Part shown: one piece after another, positions 36,225-47,309 of the stretch | How positions within the stretch are numbered: position 1 is the first letter of the stretch | Layout: each line of letters begins with the position of its first letter | Source: Stictocephala bisonia | Lineage: Eukaryota; Arthropoda; Insecta; Hemiptera; Membracidae | Length of the DNA stretch: 64,000 nucleotides | Reading direction: 5' to 3' | Assembly: GCA_035578905.1 (NCBI GenBank) | Contig: JAQJVL010001188.1 | Coordinates: 1 to 64,000, forward strand | Made by a program: the position numbers and the translations under genes | The notes under the pieces: generated by a model | The model's input: only the letters and a program-made list of their open reading frames with translations | Told to the model about the DNA's origin: nothing | Database searches by the model: none

Positions 36225-36345
36225 ATACTTAACTGAAGTGCGCTGAATGGTTGCTATCAGCTGGTACAATACTAGGGAAGTCTGGGGTGTCCATGTTGGG
36301 TGGTAGTCAGAGTTTGAAATTTGGGTAAAGGAGCAAGAGACAAGC
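36225..36345 (+). repeat. SINE-like family C fragment abutting the 91-bp array
   Basis: It contains GCTGAATGGTTGCTATC, GTCTGGGGTGTCCATG and TTGGGTGGTAGTCAGAG. It starts within ~10 bp of the end of the tandem array. Confidence 0.7.
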
Positions 36346-36813
36346 AAATTTGCACTAAATAACTCAACGGAATCGATGATGTTAAATTGAATGAAAATTA
36401 AATTTTATAAAATTACAAAACTTATAGTGTAATAATTAATCCTTTTTAATAATTTGAAATTTGAGTAATTTGTCTCAAAGTTATATTTTTTGATAATATG
36501 CCTTCTATTCATATGATATTGTCTATGTTATATTGAGAATTTTGTATTGGTGTGAAAATATGAAGCCAAGTCAATTTAGGTTTACAAGTTTTAATTTATT
36601 GTTGAAAGTTATTGTATGGGTGGGTTAAAGTTATTAGTATCGTCCACACTAATTATCGCTGGCACTGTTACTATGAACTTTAACTATACACTCAATGAGA
36701 TAATTATTAACATAGTTACTATCTACTAAGGAGACATATTTAGCAAAGTACAAAATGCAGCTCATATATGCACCATTCAACACTCTGTACGTGGATTGGC
36801 TTGTTATGAGTCA

Positions 36814-36956
36814 ATATAACATTTTATTAAAGAACACTTATAAAGAACTTCACAATTGTAATTTAAAACAGCACTTTCACCGGTTTAATTCAGAAAGTGC
36901 TATTTTGAATTAAATTTGTAAAATAATTTTAAAAATATGTTCTTTAATAAAAATAT
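36814..36956. mobile_element. Small foldback element (~143 bp)
   Basis: The arms ATTTTATTAAAGAACA (left) and TGTTCTTTAATAAAAAT (right) are inverted. The innermost stem is GCACTTTC / GAAAGTGC around ACCGGTTTAATTCA. Intermediate pairing is imperfect. There is no coding capacity. It is MITE-like, with no evident target duplication. Confidence 0.65.
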
Positions 36957-37004
36957 ATTACGTCAAACATATAGAACAGAAAACCAATACTACCTACCAA
37001 ACGT

Positions 37005-37065
37005 ATGGAGGCAGGTGGGTGGGTCAATATTACTGTGCGTGTATGGGTGGGGGTTAATGTACGCT
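37005..37065 (+). repeat. Short minisatellite seed (two units)
   Basis: GTGGGTGGGTCAATATTACTG and TGCGTGTATGGGTGGGGGTTA match the reverse complement of the larger CCCACCCAT arrays. Confidence 0.6.
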
Positions 37066-37116
37066 TTAATTACTCTAAAAAGTTAAATAAAAACTAGTTT
37101 ATAACAATAATTCACT

Positions 37117-37330
37117 TGGGGCGAGCCGGTGGACAAGCGCTTTAAGCGCTAGGGCGTTTGAGTAAGCGTCGGTTAGCATTCGGCCTAGATTGGAATATTT
37201 ATCAGCAAGTTTCACATGTACTGGTTCGCTCACTTACTCTGTCTGAATGTTCATCACACAACATGGACAGAGTAAGTTTAAGAAGGGGATGGGCTTCCCT
37301 TTAAATAAATAAAGTAACATAAATAAATAA
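37117..37330 (+). repeat. SINE A copy (tRNA-Leu/Ser-like), diverged
   Basis: The head GCGAGCCGGTGGACAAGCG corresponds to the GAGTCGGTGGCCGAGCGG head of 44463-44697. The B-box is eroded (GTTAGCATTCGGCC). The body CATGTACTGGTTCGCTC and GAGTAAGTTTAAGAAG match. The tail is a TAAATAAA-type repeat. Confidence 0.75.
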
Positions 37331-38887
37331 AATACAAAATATAAACAGTGAAGGAAAATAAGACAATCTTTTATAGTACGTCAGACGATAGTGTAAAGAA
37401 ATATCTGGAACGAAATAAAAATTTAAATATATGATAATTTTCAGTAATAAATACGAAAGCCTCTACTAAAAGTTAAACTGCACAACGGATATTGAATTTT
37501 TAAACTTTCAGTACGTTAAGGGCCAAGTAATTATTGTACATAATTAACATCACTAATTGCATCAACAAGTAGGAACATTGCCATCAATCTAAAAACAAGT
37601 GTAAGCTCTGCAAGATATTACAACATTTTTAGCGCTAGGAAGTAATTATATCCCGGATATAACATGTTAACATAGAACACCCCACGAGATAAGTAAACAT
37701 CCCTGAACCTTTCTTCTTATAACTTAACAATTACTTCAAAACTTAACATATTTGTAAAATTACCTCTCATATAGACTATATTTGTTATTTGTTTTTTAAT
37801 ATCAATCAACTGCCAACTAATATAAAAAAATCAACATATTCCTTAGGATTTACTTTTAAGCTAGGAAATTAGTTATTTAATTTACAATTAATTATAGTGT
37901 AAATTAATTTATACATAATTTAAACACAAATGTAAAAAGTGTAATAATAGAGTGACAGTTCAAAAAACAAAATTTTCACTACAGTACAAGTAAGAAACTA
38001 TTATTTATTTACCTTATATTATTTATTTTCTAACCAATAATAGTTAGTAATTATGGATTGAAATACCAAAGTGTAAAATATAATTATTATTTTGTTTATT
38101 GTATTTATACGAGTATGTAGATTAATGTATATCTTATTTGTAGTATATTGGTATTTATTTTGATTTTTTATATTTAACTGACACACATGCCTCAGTTTGT
38201 GGCCCAAATGAAAACAAATTGAAAAAATTAATTGAACAAAATTCAACTGTTTTTTTGTTTTTATAGCTGGTCACTATTTTTGAGTCTGTGCCCAGTAGGA
38301 TTCTATAAAGTTATAACTGTTTGTTGATTTGGAGTTTAAATGCTGGAATAAATAATTATTTCATTATTGCATTTGAAAATATATTGAGTGTAGGCCAACG
38401 AAACATTAGAAAATTAAATCAAAATATCATACATATCTTTAAATTGCATTCATCGTATAGCGATTCAGAATTTAAGTGAAATAGCTGTCATAGTATTTTT
38501 TGCATTTAACTATTTATGAACATTTATATAATCAATAATTATTTTAAATTTTTATATTCGTAAACGAAAAGTGTATTATTTTTAAATACTCAGAGACAAC
38601 TGAGCAAGACTCATTTTGTACACTTATATAAATAGTTAGTAGGGGCTGATAATAACAACCTTTTACAACAACATGTTATTTTATAATGTTTTACAGGTCT
38701 CACTTTAGCTTTACTATCATAAAACATTTATTGACTATAATAATTATTTTATACTATAAACAATTATTTTATAGTTTTCCAATATTGTTATGGCCAATCG
38801 ACTATTATAAGTAAAAATAATTTGTAAATATATACTGTTGAATGAAATATATATTATCTTTTGTGGTCTAAAAATAATGCCACTGAC
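37331..38887. other. AT-rich DNA, nothing recognised
   Basis: No tandem array, SINE or plausible exon was identified. Confidence 0.45.
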
Positions 38888-39515
38888 GTATTTCCGTAAC
38901 AGGTAAAGTTAACAGTGCAATTTTAAATTGCATTTGTACAGTATCCATATCAAGAAGCATTTCTTTAATTCTATAATTTGAAAACCAGAAACGGTGTCTA
39001 ACTCTCTTGGAAGCAATTAAAAATAAGGAAAAATGGTAAAATGATTGAATATACGATACTGAATAAATATATTACATACGAACTACGTATCATATAACAA
39101 TTAAAAGGTTCATATTTTTCCATGGTAAAGAAAATATATAATTATGTGTAAAAGTTCAAAACAAGTTGTTATTGTTAAATTTAATGATTTAATTTACCAT
39201 CTCTTAAAATATATTTTATGTTGTTGTGGCTGATATTTAGTTATAAAATCATCCCTTTCCAACTACTCAGGCTCAGTCATGATTGTCGGATGGGTCATTA
39301 GTACATCACTACAGCACGTGTATGAATGGGTCATTAGTCCATCCCCACAATAAGGGTATGGATGGGTCATTAGTACATCACTACAGCACGTGTATGGATG
39401 GGTCATTAGTCCATCACCACAGTACGGGTATGGATGGGTCATTAGTCCATCACCACAGTACGGGTAGGTCGTGGTACACTACGCCCAGGTCTCGATCACC
39501 GATCTTAACTGCCTT
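38888..39515. repeat. Left arm of a large inverted repeat, including a minisatellite
   Basis: The arm pairs with 40915-41287 in inverted orientation. Matched blocks include TTTCTTTAATTCTA, TCTCTTGGAA, AATGATTGAATATACGATA, AATTAAAAGGTTCATATTTTTCCAT and AGGTCTCGAT. Segment 39283-39475 is a ~60-bp minisatellite (GATGGGTCATTAGTACATCACTACAGCACGTGTATG). The left arm has ~140 bp (39150-39285) not present in the right. Confidence 0.8.
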
Positions 39516-40914
39516 GAGCAATGAACGCCCTTATTCTTACTTAGTGGATCAGTTTCCGAGATGGACCAGACTTCTAGCCTCGTTGAAAGCATACGATATA
39601 CTTGTAAGCTATCACTACTATTTATTTTGACCTTTCTCAAGATCACCAATGTACTTATATACATAAATTAAATATATAAAAGAAGTGGTTATTAATATAA
39701 TGTTAATCTAGAACTGAACAACTAAGCACGTATGTTTGTGAATTTGTATTAACGAAGTTTGACATGCCAGACCCATCAACGGGCTGAAGAAATTGATTAT
39801 ACGATTTAAAATTTAAAAAATCTAGTTTATGTTATAATTATGCTTTTATTTTTTTAATTTTCATAAAGAGTACATTCGTAACCTACTAATATTGTGAGAC
39901 CCTAAACGCTGGAACGAACCAAACGTTTCATCAGGCAACAGCATAATTCAGTTTATAAAAGATACCTTTTCAACATTTAATATTTTAATTATTAGAACTA
40001 CATATTGGTTGCTAGTAGCATTACATAGTATAGTGTACAAAATAAAACAACATCTTTTGGGGCTTTTACGTGTTTCACTGTTTTACGACAGTAACAATTA
40101 AAGCTTACATTACTTCTACACTAAACTAATTATACATAAATAATATAAATATTTAAATTGACTTAAGACAGTTTTAAGCTCATCAACTTGATACGGTTGC
40201 AAAAACTTACCTTGAAAGAACAAAAAGTGAGATTACCAAGGAAGTAATAAAAGTTGGGGTACATGGTGACTTAGCAAGTGATGGATTGTGGCCTTGGTTG
40301 GCTTTCTGCCAAGCTTTCAACGTCCAAGTAAAAAGCAACATTGTGTATTCTGTATTTAAAACAAAAGTGTATTATAAATATTAACAAGATAACAAAGGGA
40401 AATAAAAGTACATATATTTGCACATTATTGTATACAGTTTCAAATTTAGATAAAATAATGTCAATAGTAAAAACTGTACTAAATGATGGTTCACATTAAC
40501 ATTCAAGTTTTTACTAATATGTATGAGAAAATAAGTGTCTATCACGATATTTTTAGTTGTGAGAGCAAATAAATTTTAAATTGTGTATTCCATACTATAT
40601 TTTGTCTAGGTAAATTAAAATATTTATTAATATAGTAAGAGTAATGGGGTGCCGTTGTGCCTCTTTTAAAACACTTCCTTAAGTATTTTAGTGGACAATA
40701 AAGGCAATTGTTTTCTAAGTAATCCTGACATACTAACCAATGCTACAATCAGTTTGCACAAAAAGTTTCTTAGTTGCATGCAGCAGGACTTCGATCGCCA
40801 GTTACGGAACTGTCTCGCCATAAAAACCCCATTGATTTAGGTGTGGAAGAAGGAGGGTGGGACCAATAGAGTTGAACATCCCACTTGGCATATGTGGCAA
40901 AACACTGAGGATTT
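39516..40914. other. Spacer of the inverted repeat, nothing recognised
   Basis: AT-rich, with a GC-richer stretch at 40770-40914. No coding family was recognised. Confidence 0.4.
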
Positions 40915-41287
40915 CGTGTGCAACAAGGCACCCAGGTCAGTGAATCGAGACCTGGTGTAGTGGTGGTACCCGTACTGTAGTGATGGATTAATGGATGGGT
41001 ATCCATACACGTCCTGCGGTGATGGTACCTAATAATATATTTTCTTTACTATGGAAAAATAAGAACCTTTTGATTGTTATATAAATACCTAGTTCCTATT
41101 AAATATTTTTATTCAATATCGTATATTCAATCATTTTACAGTTTTTTTTCTTATTTTTAATTATTTCCAAGAGATTTGGACCCCGTTTCTCGTGTTGAAA
41201 TTCTAGAATTAAAGAAATTCTTATTGAAGTGGACTCTCTAAAAATGAAATTTTAAAATTAACTTTACTTGTTATGAAAATACGTTTT
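40915..41287. repeat. Right arm of the large inverted repeat
   Basis: It contains the inverse of the left-arm blocks: GAGACCTGG, GGTACCCGTACTGTAG, CCATACACGTCCTG, then ATGGAAAAATAAGAACC, TATCGTATATTCAATCATT and TAGAATTAAAGAAA. Identity looks like 75-80%, so the pair is old. The spacer is ~1.4 kb and unrecognised. Confidence 0.8.
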
Positions 41288-44200
41288 ATGAAAGACTTTA
41301 ATGAAATTATTTTTATATCATAAAATACTGATTTTATGACTGAAACAAATAAATAAATTAGGGAATGTAAAATTATATTGGAAAGAAGTTAATATGATGT
41401 CATTAAAACCTTCAACATAGGCCAAGAAACTTTTGTTTTTCTTAATAAACTATTAAATATTATTCAAAGCACCAAACATATTTGGAATTTATATTACGAA
41501 ATAATACAATTTAACAGATAAGAAAGAAACAGACGTTGCACGCAATAGTGTGCTAAATGTCCAGTAGTTATTTCTCCAGTTTGCACGAACATGGCAAGGC
41601 CAGCACCTTGTCAGCCCCTTCCTTTATATCCCCTCAACGACAAGTGTAGTAATAATTATAGTTTATTTGTATTAGTTGAAGTCTGTGTATATCTGCAACA
41701 TAGGCGTTCACCGAGGCCATAAGAAAGTGATCTCTGTTTCTTCCTTCTCTGTCTAAATACAAAAAAAATTATAAAACATGTATGGTTATGTAGGATGCAT
41801 GTTAGAGGAGCAAACAAATAACTAACAAATATGGAACAATTAGGTTCTTGCTGTAGTAATAATATAAGTACCAATCGATAAAGATTGTTCTTACTCAGTA
41901 TTAAATTATTTGGTTACTGAAAGAAACATAAGTTAAATTCCTGCACTTTTACATGCCTTCATCCCCTTAATATATTTTAAATGTTAAATAAAGCAATATT
42001 GATTATTTGACCTAAAATATTATTAATAATGACATTTATACACTATGTTATTGAATGGTATTATACATTTAAATTATCTACTGTTCCTTAATATTACAAT
42101 ATGAATTTAATGATCTGTCAGTAAACATTTATTACTTGAGGTTGTGAGTAAAATACATTTGGCTCTGGATATGTGTGTTGAATGCATTTCCTGAACAAAC
42201 GGATATCCGTTATTAATCTAGCAGCGGATCATTTCAATAACGTCTCTTTTCCCGTCAATATCAACATCCGCAATTCCTATCACTGTACTTTTATCACTGT
42301 GTGTTGTAGATTTTATTTATAAGATTGTATTTATCAATCCAGACAAATCGACTTTCGTATTATATATTTTATTTGAATTCACAGCCATAAAACGCCCTTT
42401 CGAGCAAAGACGTGTCATATTTGGTACATAAAAATATAACAATAAACCACCTGTCATGAAGAATAGCTAATATTCGCGATAAAGTAATAGATATGATTTA
42501 ATGCTATTGTGTTTAGTAAATTTATAGATATTAATCCCAGTTCTCAAGAGGCCGGTAGGATTGTTTGTTAGGAGGTACTCCAAGCCATAACACCGGGTCG
42601 CGAGCTTTATTATTTGGAAAAAATCACATGTATACTTATTTATTTTGTTAAAAAAATATTTTAAAATAATTATTTTTCCCATACTTAAACACATATTGTT
42701 TTATTGTAATTTATTTTATTATATTCTAACTTGAATGGTCTATTGTTGAGGATATTTGAATCAATACATAATAAGAGCCAAAATATGTTCTAATAGTTAG
42801 GAAGTTACATTAAAGTGAACAGCGCGTTAAATAATTTGACATACCTATTTATTTTTGGTATTGCATATTTGATCTCTCGTGCTATTTATGAAGTGGCATT
42901 GATTTATCTCTATTTTATACACAATTAAAACTCATCGCAATAATAATTTTATTTAAAAATACCAAGTAAAATTATATAGGCATAAGTGTTGCAATAAAAC
43001 ACCCATATCTCAGCAGTCATTGAGACATGTCTCATCCAAAGGTTTTGGTGAAAAGAGTCATGCTTCGCTACATTGTTGTCTGACACATTAGCAGACACAT
43101 ATTAACCAACAACACAAGGACGTGTGATGCATTGTAAAAGAAATTTCCAAATGCAAACATTCAAATTAACTGAAAAGTACATTTACTATATTTTATAATC
43201 ATCTTGTACTGTTAAATTCAAAATCTATGCTAAAATAGCGATGAAATAAATACGTGTGAAAATAACCTGGGCACATTTATACAAACATTTATATATATTA
43301 CCAATCTTTAAATTTGATAGTTCATAAAACTTTAGAAAAATACTTAATATTCAGCCATATATGCCTTCGAAATTCCTGTATATTTGTATATCACAGCTAT
43401 TGCTTTGCTACGAGGTGGTTCCCTACGCTTGATTAATGCTCTCTCTATAAACCATAAATTCAATACAAAAGCTCAGCCTGCTGCCATTTTCCTGTACAAC
43501 AAAGTTTTATTATATAGAAAACCCTAAAGGTCTACTTTAGAGGAATGCAAATGGTACAGTAGGTCAGATTTAGTATTGATTACAACAGATAAACCAAAAA
43601 ACATTTAAGTATGATTTATGTTTTGTATCAGCTGTTTGAAATAAATTATTAAATTAAATCAATGCCAATTTACTCTTATGGGAAAAAAGGAAACGTTGAG
43701 GACCTATTTCCAACCCTTAACAATGGATTTTCAAGAAATCCTCTCTATTATCTATTATCTCGCTAACTCTCTTACAAAGTTTATGTGCATCTCCAGTGCA
43801 TCTTCCAGAGAGTTCGTCACGATTGAGTTAATTGTTTTTTGATTATGTATATATTGAGATTATGATAGTCAAGGTGAAGGATGTAGTTTTTTTGAATGGT
43901 AAAACTTATTTGTGACTTATAATTATTTAGAGAGAATTAAAAACACAAAAATTTCCTTACGATATGTTTTTTCCAAAATATAAAATAAACTACACCTATT
44001 AATAACAAACCTGTTAGTAAAATATTTGATGTTTTACTATTACATTTCACTATGGATTCTTTTAATTTAATCTTCGTCCTCATATTGGTTTATATTTGGT
44101 AAGAACTATGGTTTTAAAAACTTTACTTAGTTAATGCTGTTATATTAAATATAAAATTGTTGTAGGAATAAAATTTTTCCACGTTAAAAGATATTTTATT

Positions 44201-44462
44201 CAAACGAACTATAGAATCAAATTTTATTACTATCCAATTTTAATTTTAACTAAAAGATATATTTTGTAACGAGTTGTTGGTTTAAAAAAATTGAATTTGT
44301 TTCCTTATGAAAAGAAAATGTTTGGTACAAACTGTAAATGATTAACTCCTGTCTCCTCTAGAAGATATTTTTCTTGTCTTAATCTTTATTTAGTTGAAGT
44401 TTTGTACTCATAACTCAATTATTACGGAATAGTTTTACATCATAGAGTATAATAATAATTTT
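41288..44462. other. AT-rich DNA with one short protein-like frame
   Basis: Apart from the minus-strand 33-codon frame at 42218-42316 (see findings), no feature was identified over ~3.2 kb. Confidence 0.4.
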
Positions 44463-44697
44463 GCTGAGTCGGTGGCCGAGCGGCCTAAGTCGTCAGGTCT
44501 TTGAGCTTGGTTTAGTGATAGTGCTGGTTCGAATCCGGCCTAGTCTGGAAGTTTACCAGTAATATTCACTTTCTACTGTACTGGTTCGCTTCGCACAGAT
44601 CAATAGTCTGTGAGGAATTGCCAGAGTAAGGTTAAGAAAGAAGACATCGACCTTTTCTAAAAAAAAAAAAAAATAAATAGATAAATAAAAAATATGT
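44463..44697 (+). repeat. SINE A, tRNA-Leu/Ser-derived, best copy
   Basis: The head has a pol III A box TGGCCGAGCGG (44473-44483) and B box GGTTCGAATCC (44526-44536). An extended variable region fits class II tRNAs (Leu or Ser). The unrelated body contains TACTGGTTCGCTTCGC and CAGAGTAAGGTTAAGAAAG, and the tail is A(13)-TAAATAGATAAATAAA. It is a SINE and not a tRNA gene, because the acceptor stem does not close and a body and tail follow. Confidence 0.85.
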
Positions 44698-44796
44698 ATA
44701 TATACTAAATGTTTTAGTTTAGTTAAGTATTTGAATTATATATTAAATTAATAATAGTTTATTGAAGGTATAAAATCGCATTTATATCAAGACATA

Positions 44797-44945
44797 ATTT
44801 ATCCTAAAAAAATAACTGTACAGGAAACAATAGAAAGCTTGGTTCTTGTTTTGATTAATGGTTCCATAAAGTGCCTTTGCTAATGGCAAAGTTACATCAT
44901 GGACACGTTGTCCTTCTTTGCCTTTAGCTCCTGAATCACCTTAGT
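44797..44945 (-). repeat. Dispersed repeat pair with an aligned open frame, copy 1
   Basis: It is similar to 54004-54155 in the same orientation. Shared blocks are CTGTACAGGAAACAA, AAAGTGC and GCTAATGGCAAAGTT. The minus strand is open for 42 codons from 44940 and contains a VTLPLAKAL-type segment alignable without gaps to copy 2. The family was not recognised. Confidence 0.6.
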
Positions 44946-46059
44946 TACAAAGCACAGTTCACTTGTTAATGGTAAAGGCAATTGTATGTTAAACAATTTA
45001 TTTTTACACAATATATATCTGTAAAAAAAGTAAACATTTTCCTTAACGGATTGTTAATTGATCATAATTAATTCATATAGGGATATTTCAGAATATTTTG
45101 ATGACTTTTTTGCGATAAAAAATAATATTGTGAATGTACATATAAACTGTGCGACAATATTAAACAAAGAAATTTAAATATAACATGGTCTAATAATATT
45201 TGCTGTACTGAACTATTATTACTGTTCTATTTATTCCAAATAAATAAAAAGAATCATAACTATTTGTAAATATTTGGAGGACTTAACTCTTAACTTATTC
45301 ACAATATGAAACAAATAATTCCCTTATTCTAAAGAACAATTGATATATGACAATGGACCAAACTCAACAATGTCAAAAAGCTACTGCACTATATTATGTC
45401 ATTAATATTTTATATTGTAGCGCATATACTTCTTTTGTACCTGATTGTTCATAGATTATTTGAACAGATGTACAATTTAGAAAATATTTGAAAAGTTCTA
45501 TTATGAATCATAATTTATTTACGTATTTTTAAATATTTAATATGTAGAGAACACTACTGTATTGTTTCCATTATGCCTATTAGACAAACATTTTATGAGC
45601 AACATAAATGTTACGGGACTTTTAACTGTCATAGCAGTAAACATAACGTGAAATGGGATTTGAACCTCCATATTATTTTTAATGCACATCATAAACTAAA
45701 TTATGATTATAATAGGTAACTATTCTGCTTAAGAAATGTATTTAATAAATCACGTCTTATTTATTCTCTATTTTGTAAAATTTCATTTATAAAAGCCAAG
45801 ATGTTATTCAATTAATTATTATTGGTAAATTTAGTGATCTGCCCAACAAAAAAGTACCAGCATATAAAGTATTTTCAAACCTGAGTCAACTTTAAGGAAA
45901 TCTGTTATCCATTTACTTATGGACAATTCAATATATATTTTTTATATAGACTTACACTTTATAAAGCTTGATAATGCAACAGTGTTTATATAAAACTGGA
46001 AATTACGTTTTAAATTATATTACAGCAATACGTGGATGTGTGCAAAAATATCTTTTTAC
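44946..46059. other. AT-rich DNA, nothing recognised
   Basis: No feature was identified. Confidence 0.45.
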
Positions 46060-46132
46060 TTTTTTTGAAGGAGATGCCGATCTCCTTCTTAACCTTGTTC
46101 TGCCCGTTCATTACAGACTGTTAATAGGATGT
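46060..46132 (-). repeat. SINE A 3' fragment
   Basis: The reverse complement reads AGTCTGTAATGAACGGGCAG, AACAAGGTTAAGAAGGAGAT and CTCCTTCAAAAAAAG. This matches the 3' body of SINE A at 44605-44660. The tRNA-like head is missing (5' truncation). Confidence 0.65.
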
Positions 46133-46524
46133 TCAAAGCTCATATTCAATTAGCCTATGTCAATATAATAAACAAAACCACAATGAAAAAATATAAAGAA
46201 AATTATGTTTTTTACGAGTATAGATGATTATTAATAACTTTATTTTTTTCAGTTGGACTTATATACTAAAAATAAGTATTTCTGTGAATATTATTTAGTC
46301 AAATATTTATTTTGTAATATAATGATAGTAATTAGAGTAAAGGCTAAAGACCAACACTTAAAATGTGTTTAAAATAAAAAATATTTTATGTTATTGTTGC
46401 TAGTAAATATTTAGTATATCTGTCACAACATATAGAATTACTAAACAAACGAAAACAAAACTACTAGAGAACCCTAACTTCTGTAAGGCGTCAGGTGTGT
46501 CAGATTTGCATAAGATCCCTTCAG

Positions 46525-46697
46525 GTAGATGGCTGTAGTGTGCCGTAACCCAGCTAGTAACGACATGCTCCGTGTTCAGGGAAGCCTTTTGGCTTATATG
46601 TCAGACATAACCCTCCGTCTGACAGTAACGACATGCTCCGTGTTCAGGGAAGCCTTTTGGCTTATATGTCAGACATAACCCTCCACCTGACAGTTAC
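46525..46697 (+). repeat. 68-bp direct duplication next to a family C head fragment
   Basis: AGTAACGACATGCTCC recurs at 46556 and 46624. The following GTGTTCAGGGAAGCCTTTTG and CAGACATAACCCTCC are repeated too, and a partial third copy begins near 46692. A GTAACCCAGCTA family C head remnant precedes it. Confidence 0.85.
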
Positions 46698-46887
46698 GAC
46701 ATGGAGATATTTACTATATTTGCAGTGATATAGCTTGATCATAGGAATCTAATGACTTAAAAACTTAGTAGCAAGACGTGTTTAATGATAATAATTTAAT
46801 TTAAATTTTAATTGTACATTCCTAAATAACATATTTACATAAACATTTATAATTAAGGATAAGATAATATTATTTTTTAAAGCGGAC

Positions 46888-46890
<3 letters not shown>

Positions 46891-46935
<45 letters not shown>
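46891..46935. repeat. (AT)n microsatellite
   Basis: Uninterrupted AT dinucleotide run of ~45 bp. Confidence 0.98.
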
Positions 46936-46939
<4 letters not shown>

Positions 46940-47058
46940 TCTTTAAATAAAGCCAAATACCACTGACTCAAACAATGATCACTGGATTAAGAAACTGCAA
47001 AACTTCGGAGCTTGAAAGTTTGTAGGATTATTTGTCTTCTGTTTTAATTGTCATCCAG

Positions 47059-47211
47059 AAACTTCCAGACCAGTCATTCCGGAAATTTCTCTGCACGGCC
47101 TCGACAGCTGCATCTGTGTACGATTGTATCCGGTCCCTATTCCAAATAATGGTGCACACTCAAGGAACCTTCAAACCAATAACTGTACAATTATGAACGA
47201 GTGTGGTTGTT
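47059..47211 (+). other. Candidate protein-coding exon, Cys-rich, phase 1-1 (tentative)
   Basis: The acceptor is a pyrimidine-rich stretch ending TCATCCAG at 47058, and the donor is GTAAGTAT from 47212. The exon would be 153 nt and begins and ends in phase 1, typical of shuffled extracellular domains. The frame is open from 47012 to the stop at 47309. The encoded segment contains CICVRLYPV, NNG and NNC...NEC. This loosely recalls a Kazal-type inhibitor (C-x-C, Y-x-PVC, N-G, N-x-C) but lacks the third Cys. G+C is higher than the flanks. No neighbouring exon was found in the window. It could also be a chance open frame. Confidence 0.4.
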
Positions 47212-47309
47212 GTAAGTATCAGACGATCAACATGACGAGACCCAAGTTCCTCCTAGCTTTAGATACAACCAGTTTATGTGCTCAAAGAAGATCAACTTTT
47301 AGTGTATGA

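Noticed and set aside
44463..44550. Functional tRNA-Leu/Ser gene
   Set aside because: A and B boxes are good, but the acceptor stem does not close and a SINE body with an A-rich tail follows.
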